Made by a program: the position numbers and the translations under genes. From positions 16,241 to 35,262 of the forward strand of contig DPHB01000065.1 in the NCBI GenBank assembly GCA_003521845.1: a stretch of DNA of 19,022 nt, read 5' to 3'. Positions 1 to 9,400 of this stretch are shown piece by piece. Source of the stretch: Oceanospirillaceae bacterium (GTDB lineage: Bacteria > Pseudomonadota > Gammaproteobacteria > Pseudomonadales > Balneatricaceae). How positions within the stretch are numbered: position 1 is the stretch's first letter; every line of letters begins with the position of its first letter. Below the pieces are notes generated by a model that made no database searches, was not told the DNA's origin, and saw only the letters and a program-made list of their open reading frames with translations.

Positions 1-54
1 CTTTTCGACTTCGACAATCTTTTCGACTTCAACGATCTTTTCGACTTCGACTGG
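1..54 (-). repeat. Three 18-bp tandem repeats coding KIVEVE
   Basis: Bases 1-18, 19-36 and 37-54 are near copies beginning CTTTTCGACTTC on the plus strand. On the minus strand they encode a KIVEVE hexapeptide repeat in the LysM protein. The array touches the window edge and probably continues leftward. Alternating charged and hydrophobic residues suggest an extended or coiled spacer, which is an inference. Confidence 0.85.
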
Positions 55-429
55 CGCAACCGGTTCCGGTACAAGCTCAACCGCAAGCAAAACGTTGCCA
101 GCTAATAAATGATCATATGCATCTCGAGCAGCTGTTCCACTTAAGTTGGTTGCTTCCGACAAGGTGGGTAATATCAGCTCACTGTCTGCACGTAAGCGAG
201 TGATATCGTCCTGCAAAAAGGCATGATGATTAAGCTGGTATATACCCATCAATGTTTGCCACACAGTGGCCCCGTCTGGCGTGCTATTAGCAGCAATACG
301 CCATAAAGTTTCACCATTATTCACCTTGTGTGTTTTTGGCTCTTGAGCTTCTAAGGGGCTCGCTATAGCAGTAACCGTTAGTAGCAAAAAAACGAAAGCA
401 CTACCTACGCAAGTACTTACACATCCCAT
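1..429 (-). CDS. Secreted FimV-type LysM protein (N-terminal part, cut by window edge)
   Basis: The frame opens with ATG at 429 and stays open to base 1, giving 143 visible residues. Residues 1 to about 29 look like a Sec signal peptide (hydrophobic core FVFLLLTVTAIA) with no lipobox. Residues about 33-89 match the conserved N-terminal core of FimV proteins, a LysM-like fold: THKVNNGETLWRIA, then VWQTLMGIYQLN, a NxxAF-like HHAFLQDDI, and ending in LILPT. LysM domains bind peptidoglycan, and FimV proteins act in cell-pole and type IV pilus organisation. From residue about 126 it enters a repeated VEKIVE segment that runs off the window. The start is 31 nt after the adhesin stop on the same strand, so co-transcription is likely; GGA lies about 9 nt before the ATG. 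Full-length FimV cannot be assumed, because only the N-terminal domain is visible. It may be a shorter periplasmic LysM protein serving the adhesin. Confidence 0.8.
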   Translation of the reverse strand, partial: MGCVSTCVGSAFVFLLLTVTAIASPLEAQEPKTHKVNNGETLWRIAANSTPDGATVWQTLMGIYQLNHHAFLQDDITRLRADSELILPTLSEATNLSGTAARDAYDHLLAGNVLLAVELVPEPVAPVEVEKIVEVEKIVEVEK

Positions 430-460
430 ACTTTAATTCCGTTCAATACCTCACTAGCTG

Positions 461-3400
461 CTAATTTACACTCACAATTTGATTGTCAGATTCGTCTTGA
501 TTACTTGACTGAGAATCACCACTTGAATCGCCATTAGAATTGCCACTTGCCGAGGCACCGGCATCGCTTTGCGAGGACTGTGAGCCAGGCAGCACCATAT
601 TAGTTACGATTGAAGACATAAAGGCTGCAGCACTAATTTCTGCACTTAAACCAGCAGGCTGAAGTAGATTATAGTTGACGCTATCCATGCCAGAAATCGT
701 GTAACCGGTTACACCCACTGCTTTACCGGAGGCAACCTGGTTGTTTGCAAAACTAGCACTTGCCACACCGCCCAAGTTGATCTGATCATTGGCCAGGGCA
801 CTGATGGTGGCAATGCCCGACAAGCTTGCTACGCTGTTACCGTCATAGTTTTTATTGGAGGCCGTTAAACCCTTAACTAACAAATCGGCTTTGCTAATAT
901 TGGCAGCAAGGCCAGTTTGTTGTATTAATGTATAGTTGCTAGCGTCGGTACCGCCAATGGTATTACCCAAGATCATAATGGACTTATTATCGCCTACATT
1001 TTTATCGCTATAGTAACCCTCAGCAGTGCCACCCAATATTACATTGTCCCCGCTTATTGCATTTACCACGGCAATACCACCCAGGCTAGCAACAAGTCCC
1101 GCATCGTAGACCTTATCGTCCGCTGTTATTCCGGTAACGTTCAAATTGGCCTTCGAAATACCACTCGTCAAACCGACTTGTTGTACCAAGTTATAGTTAT
1201 CGGCGTCGGTGCCCGATATGGTGTTGCCAGTAACAGCAACGGACTTGGCTACACCTACATTTTTATCAGCAAATGCTCCAATAGCGTTACCACCTAAATC
1301 CACTTGATCGCTACCTAAAACTGTCACCATAGCACTACCGGACAAGCTCGCTACAGTCGTAGCATCATAAACTTTGTCGCTAACCTGAAGTCCTGTTACT
1401 ACCAAATCGGCCTTGGCAACATTAGCCGTGAGGTTAGCAGGATTCACTAGCTGGTAATTACCCGCATCCGCGCCGGAAATACTATGGCCAGATACTGTCA
1501 CAGCTTTTGCTACACCCACGTTTTTATCAGCAAAGGCAGCTGCCGCAACGCCACCCAAACTAACTTGGTCATTAACCAGAGTGTTAATTCTGGCCGTACC
1601 AGAAAGGCTTGCCACTGTACCCGCATCATAGGTTTTACTTAACGCTGTTAAACCATCTATGGTTAAGCTCGCTTTGCTAATATTTGCCACCAGGCCATTT
1701 TGCTGCGCTAAGGTATAGTTACTTGCATCGGCACCTGCAATAGTATGACCAATCACCGTTATGGCCTTGTTTGTGCCTACATTTTTATCATCATAATAAC
1801 CCATGGCTGTACCAGATAAGGTGACAGTATCGCTACCCATGGTACTGACTATGGCCGTACCGCCTAATGATGCCACTCTGCCTGCGTCATAAACCTTATC
1901 ATCGGCCGTCAAACCCGTAACCGTTAGGCTTGCCTTAGTAACATTACCTTCAAGTCCTACTTGTTGCACTAAGTTATAATTACTTGCATCAGTTCCGGAT
2001 ATCGTATTGCCGGTAATGCTAATTGCCTTGGCTGTACCCACATTTTTATCAGCATATACACCTGCAGCGCTACCAGCCAACGTTACCTGATCACTACCAA
2101 GCACATTTATGCTAGCCGTACCCAATAAACTCGCCGTCAAACCGGCATCATAAATCTTGTCACTAACTTGCAGGCCGGTCACAACTAGATCAGCTTTAGC
2201 AATATTGGCGGTAAGGCCCGTTTGGGATACCAGGTTGTAGTTGCCAGCATCTGTACCGTCTAGCGTTTGACCGGCAACGTTCACCGTTTTTGTAGGCTCC
2301 GCATTTTTGTCAGCAAAGCTGCCTGAAGCAACACCTATAATGCTTACTTGATCGTTAGCCAAGGGGGTAACACTAGCAACACCTGTCAGCGTGGCAACAA
2401 TACCTGCATCGTAGGTTTTACCTAAGGCAGTTAAACCATTGGCTGTCAAATTGGCTTTGCTAATAGTTGCTGTTAGACCCATTTGTTGAATCAGATTGTA
2501 ATTACTTGCATCGGTACCTGACAGGCTGTTTCCGGTAATAGTAATGGCCTTATTTATACCGACATTTTTATCTGAGTAGCGACCTATTGCAGTACCATCA
2601 ATGGCAACATTATCACCGGCCAAAGCACTGGCTTGGGCGCTACCAGATAGGGTTGCCACCAATCCAGAGTCATAGACTTTATCAGCAACGCTTAAGCCCG
2701 TTACATTTAAATTAGCTTTAGTGATACCGGCTGTCACACCAACTTGCTGAATTAAGTTGTAATTACTTGCATCAGTTCCGGATATTGTATTACCGGTAAT
2801 GCTAATTGCCTTGGTTGTACCCACATTTTTGTCAGCAAAGGTACCAACAGCGGTGCCACCTAAGCTCACACTATCGCTGGCAAACGCGCTCACTTTACCA
2901 CTGCCAACAAGGCTCACGGACGTTTGCGCATCGTACACTTTATTAGCTGCGGTAAAACCCGTCACGACCAGGTCTGCTTTGCTAATATTCGCCGTCAGAT
3001 TGACGGGTTGTACAAGGGTGTAGTTAGCTACATCGGTGCCAGCAATGGTGAGCCCTGCAATGCTGACCGACTTATTACTTCCCACGTTTTTATCGCTAAA
3101 TGAGCCCAACGCTACACCACCAAGGGTCACTTGGTCCTGGCCCAACGCACTAATCGTTGCAGTACCTGAAAGCCCTGCCACAATACCAGCATCATACGTC
3201 TTATTTGTGGCACTAATACCAAAAATGGCTAGATCTGCTGGCGTAATATTGACGCTCAAACCTTGCGGCTGGATAAGATTATAGTTAGCGCTATCGATAC
3301 CCGTAATCGTGTAGCCACTAACGCTCACGGCCTTGCCAGAACCGACATTTTTATTAGCAAACGTAGCAGAAACAGTACCGCCAAGGATCACGCTGTCACT

Positions 3401-6400
3401 GAGCAACGGGCTGATAGCTGCCGTACCACCCAAATTTGCCACCAAACTAGCATCGTAAACTTGATTGGCAATGGATAATCCCGTCACAGCAAGATCAGCC
3501 TTGCTTATATTACCGCTCAAGCCAGTAGGTTGTATAAGGTTGTAATTGTCTTTATCCACACCAGATAAACTATAGCCAGTTACTACGATGGACTTACCAG
3601 TGCCAACGTTTTTATCAACAAAATGACCACTGGCAGTACCAGCTAAGCTAACACTATCACCAACTATGGCACTCACACTGGCAACCCCTGCAAGGCTTGC
3701 TATGGTGGTTGCGTCATAGACCTTATTAGCACTGCTAAGACCACTTATTGATAGGTTGGCCTTAGTTATATCGGCCGTTAGTCCGGACGGTTGCAGCAAA
3801 CTATAGTTTTCCTTATCCGCACCAGATAAGGTATACCCGCTCACCGATACGGCTTTAGCGGCACCCACGTTTTTATCGGCGAAATTAGCTGTAGCGCTAC
3901 CTGCTAGGGCTAAGCTATCACTACCCAGTGCACTAATAGATGCCGTACCTACAAGGTTTGCAGTTGTTGTGCCATCATATACTCGGTTAATAGCATTCAA
4001 ACCGGCGATGGTCAGGCCCACAGGGTTAATAGTTAGGGTACCAGGAGCATAGGTAAACTTGTAATTACTTGAAGTGAGGCCACTGGCGCTAATCGTGTAA
4101 GTTCCCGCGTCCGTAGCTGTTACCGAGTCACCTGAAAAAACCAGAGCCCCGCCAAGGGACGAGGCATTATCACTACCGACAAAACCACTATAGGACACGC
4201 CATAATTAGAACCATAGGTGCTAGAATTATAGGTTTTGGAAACATCATTTACCGTAATGGTAATACTTGGTTTAGGTGCCACAAAGTGCTGTAATGTGGG
4301 GTAAGCACCGGCTTCAGCTGCATTCCACACACTAGCTACATTCCAACCGTTGTAATTGCTGGCATCATGCATCTGCGCGCTCGTTAAGCCTGTACCAGCC
4401 GCTGAAGTTGTCATTCCCGATGTTTGGGTATTCCAATAGCTATTGTTAACCTTATTTTTACGATCTATTCCTATCAAGCCACCTACGCTATTTGAACTTG
4501 TGGCAGTTACTAAGCCTGTGGAATAGCTATCAATAACGGAACCCCAATTATCGCCAACCAAACCACCTATTTGAAACCCACCATGTACGGATCCAGTAGC
4601 ATATGAATTGCTAATAACGGCTTCTGAACTACCGACTAGCCCTCCCACATTACGCCCACTGGCGGTGACATTACCAGTAGCATAAACCTCATCAATTATG
4701 CCACCTTGAACCAACCCAACCAACCCACCTACATCCCATCCGCCACCAACCACATTACCCGTGGAAAACGAACTAGTAATGCTATTCCCTCCGCTCACAA
4801 GCGTACCAACTAGCCCGCCAACCTGATCTTTGTTGGACGATACATTACCCGTTGCAGATGAATTTGAAATAGAACTATTTGTAAGATGACCAATTAAACC
4901 ACCTACCGCATATAGGCCATTTGCAATAGTCGCATTACTGGAACTATTATTAATTTTAGAGTCTGAAACTATACCTAAGAGTCCGCCAGTTATACTTGCA
5001 GAGCCAACTATTGAAGACTGCCCATAAATAGAGATATTAGAGAAACGAGAATTTCTAGCAACACCAGATAGGAGGCCATTAAATACATTAGACTTAAGGT
5101 GCAACACTGCTGAGTCAAGATTTAGATCTTGCATGCTGCTATTGACTGTATTACTAAACATACCGCCTTTGTCCGTGCTAGATATAGCTATATTCGCAAT
5201 GGTATTTCCTAGGCCATCAACGCGACCGGTAAAGGGAGAGCTATCGCTGCCAATAGGCACAAAGTTATTGGTCCAACCAGCTGTAGCTGCGGCATCAATA
5301 TCTGCGCCCAAGGCGTAGTTGGTGGTTAACCCACCCTGCATACCCTGTAAATCGGTGGCACTGGTACTATTTTCATCACCTAAACTGGTAATCACCGTGT
5401 AAGTTTCAACAACCCCATCGGAGCCCTGTTTGGTGGTGAAATTAGAAGTGCTGGCAGGTAGAGTTATGCTGGCACCAGTCACAGAGTAGCTATTGGTATT
5501 ATTGGCAGCAACACTACCTTGACCATACTCAAGGGCTAAGCTAGCCGAACCTGTCGCCAACATATCGGCAGTAATATTGGTATTGCCTTGGGAAATTAAT
5601 GTTAGCTTTTTACTCCCCCAACTGAGGGAATCGCTGATAGTAATATCACTGACAGACTGGCTGCCCTGGTCCGTCAATACCACCACATTTTTACTGGCTA
5701 GCTTATTGGATAGCGCCAAGCCGGTAATATCACCACCTGTCTTGGCAACGGTATAGGCGCCACTGGTATTAAGGAATTCGTGATGCGCCTGCAAGGTCGG
5801 CAAGAACTGATTGGCAATTGGGGCATTCCATTTATTTGAAAAATCCCAACTTGTGAAGTTATTAGCATCGTACATCTGCGCGCTGGTCAGGCCTGTACCA
5901 CCTGCGGAGGTAGCCATACCCGATGTCTGGGTATTCCAGTAACTATTGCTAACAATCCCTTCCTGTCTGCCTATAAGCCCACCTATAGAAGTGGTTGTAT
6001 TAGCAGTTACTTTACCTGTTGAATAGCTGCTGGAAACACCACCGGTCGCAGCACCTGCTAGCCCACCTACAGTATTACCGCCATGTACATTCCCAGTGGC
6101 ATAGGTGTTTAACAAAGCACCTGAATAGGTTCCAACCAAGCCTCCCACGTGGCGACCGTTGATCGAAACATTTCCCGTAGCGTAAGACTCATGTATAAAC
6201 CCATTCCTCCCCAATCCGACCAAGCCACCCACATCGTTGGAACCAGTCACATCCCCTGTTGCAAAAGAATTGGTTATATCCGTAGACCTTGCTACAGCAC
6301 CAATTAACCCCCCTAACTGATCAATACCAGCAATTTGTCCTGACGCGTTCGAATGTGAAATCACACTGTATTGCGAGTGACCAATTAATCCACCAACACC

Positions 6401-9400
6401 ATACCTGCCTTGAAGTATACTTGCATTACTTGAGCTATCGATTACGGTTGAGTATAGGAGATCACCAATTAAACCACCCGTCTTACTTGAACTACTCCCC
6501 GTTAAAGAGGAATCCCCTGTGACAACGAGATTACTTATTTTCATATAGTCGGCTTGGCCTGCTAAGGTGCCTGTATATTTGTCTGCCAATCGATTAATAG
6601 TGATATTTTCTAAAGTTAAATCCTGAATCCTTGCATTGGAGACTACACCAAACATTCCCCCGCGATCATTATCCGTCGTGCCAGATAGGTTTAATATAGT
6701 GTTGCCTAAGCCATCAAAGTTGCCAGTGAAATTGGTGGTGGGATCGCCCACTGGAGTAAACTTGTTTGCCCAACCAGATGTCGCTTCGGCATCTATATCG
6801 GCGCCCAAGGCGTAGTTGGTGGTTAGCCCACCCTGCATACCTTGTAAATCGGTGGCACTGGTACTATTTTCATCACCTAAACTGGTAATGACGGTATAGG
6901 TTTCTACAACCCCATCGGAGCCCTGTTTGGTGGTGAAATTAGACGTACTGGCAGGTAGGGTTATGCTGCCACCAGACACAGCATAGCTATTTGTATTATT
7001 GGCAGCAACACTACCTTGACCGTACTCAAGGGCTAGGCTAGCCGAACCTGTCGCCAACATATCCGCGGTAATATTAGTATTGCCCCGGGAGATTAATGTT
7101 AGCTTTTTACTACCCCAATTGAGGGAGTCATTAATATTGATATCACTAATAGACTGACTAGCTTGGTCAGTCACTAGCACCACATTTTTGCTGGCAAGTT
7201 TATTGGATAGCGCCAAGCCAGTAATATCACCACCTGTCTTGGCAACGGTATAGGCACCGGTTGAATTTAGGAATTCGTGATGCGATTGCAAGGTAGGCAG
7301 GAAGTGATTAGCAATTGGGGTATTCCAACTACCGGCAAAATCCCAACTTGTGAAGTTATTAGCATCGTACATCTGCGCGCTGGTTAAGCCTGTACCACCT
7401 GCTGAGGTAGCCATACCCGATGTCTGGGTATTCCAATAGCTATTGTTGACGGTGCCTGCATTTGTACCGATAAGGCCACCTACGTTATTGGTATTAGAGG
7501 CCGTTATATTGCCTGTAGCATAACCATTGGTAACAGTTTTTCGGTTGTCGCCAACCAAACCGCCTATTTCAATTGAACCGCGAACCGCCCCAGTTGCATA
7601 TACATTATCAATTATCCCACCATTAGCCAGGCCAACTAATCCCCCTAAATCGACACCACCAACCACATCACCTGTGGCAAACGAGCTCGTGATAGTTGAA
7701 TTCAAAGCCAATATACCAACTAGGCCCCCCACCTGATCATAACCACGAATGTCTCCCGATGCGGAGGAGTTGGAGATTGTACTGGAGTCAGCGCGACCAA
7801 CTAAACCACCAACAAAATAACGAGAGTTAACTATTTTGGCATTACTGGAGCTATTTTTGAGCTGAGAGCCAATAAGGTAACCAACTAATCCACCGGTCTT
7901 ACTCGACGCAGTACCCGTTAAAGAAGAGTTGCCTGTAACCAGTATATTACTGAGTTGCACGTCATTGGCTTGGCCTGCCAAGATGCCACTAATATCGTCA
8001 TAAGCCAATTGATTAATGGTGATATTTTCTAAAGTTAAATCCTGAATTATTGCATTGGAAACAGCACCAAACATTCCCCCGCGGCCATTAGGCGTAGTGC
8101 CGGATAAATTTGATATTGAGTTACCTAAGCCACCAAAGTTACCGGAAAAATTGGTGGTGGTATTGCCCACCGGAGTAAACTTATTTGTCCATCCAGATGT
8201 CGCTGTGGCATCAATATCTGCACCCAAGGCATAGTTGGTAGTTAGCCCAGCCTGCATACCTTGCAAATCCGTTGCGCTGCTACTGTTTTCAGCGCCCAAA
8301 CTAGTAATGACTGTATAGACCTTAACAGCCCCGTCCGAACCTTGTTTAGTGGTGAAATTGGAGGTACTGGCAGGTAGCTTTATACTGGCCCCTGTCACCG
8401 AGTAGCTGCTGGTGTTATTGGCGGTCACGGCGTCTTGTCCATATTCCAATGCCAAGCTACCCCCCCCTGTCACGGTCATATCGGCGGTAACTTTGATGTC
8501 ATTTTGGGCATTTAAGGTGAGTTTATTGGCACTCCAGCTAACCGTGTCTTTCACATTTAAATCACCACTTGTACCGGTACTGCCACTTGTACTCTGTATG
8601 ATCACATTTTGGTTGGCTAGGCTTGCCGTTAAAGCAGCACCCGTCATATCTCCACCAGACGCCGCTACAGTGAAATCTACCGGGTCTATCAACCAGGTAC
8701 CAGACTGTCCATTACTGGATTTAGCCGTTATATTGGCTCCTTCACTAACACGTACCTTAGCCGCGCTGGTTTCTATAAAGCCACCGTCTTCTTCCACGCC
8801 AGAGGCACTAGCATCTAGGGTACCAGAGACAATCGTTTCGCCTGCCTTTAAACCAGCCATTAGTACAATTTGGCCATCTTTGTACTGAAAGGTTGTGGCC
8901 TCAATCACCCCCGAGTTATTTACCACGCTAGCCAGGAGGGTGTCCTTTGCGCCTGCGCTCATTAGCACTTGTCCGCCTTGCGCCTGAATTAAGCCACCAT
9001 TATCCGCCTGACTATCAATCAAGCTTTCATCAATCTCCAGTTTGACCAGGCTATTATTGGCGAAGGTAATACTAACCTTGTTACCAGCGGCCATAGCTGT
9101 AGTGCCTAACGGGGTTTTTATTGCACCTTGGTTACTGACCTCATTGCCAATTAAGGCAACAAAGCCGCCTTCTACAGCATTAATAAGGCCTTGATTAAGA
9201 ATATTTCCCGTACCTGATCCGGAAAAAACTTGTTGTTTTTTGCCAATGTCAGCATCGGCAATATCCAGTGTAGATGCGACCAAGGCTCCAACATTTACCT
9301 GTGCATTTTGGCCAAACAAAATGCCATTTGGGTTGATCAGGTAAACCTGACCATTGGCATTGATGTTGCCCATTATTTGTGAGCCATGGTTACTGAGGAT

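Noticed and set aside
630..4022. Regularly spaced repeats resembling a CRISPR-like array
   Set aside because: The period is 261 bp, the whole unit is coding and homologous, and there are no unique spacers.
8412..8888. 158-codon plus-strand open frame opposite the adhesin, with several shorter ones at 2799-3478, 5133-5318, 6289-6522 and 7527-7736
   Set aside because: They are antisense to a convincing repeat-rich gene, recur with its repeats, and show no domain or ribosome site.
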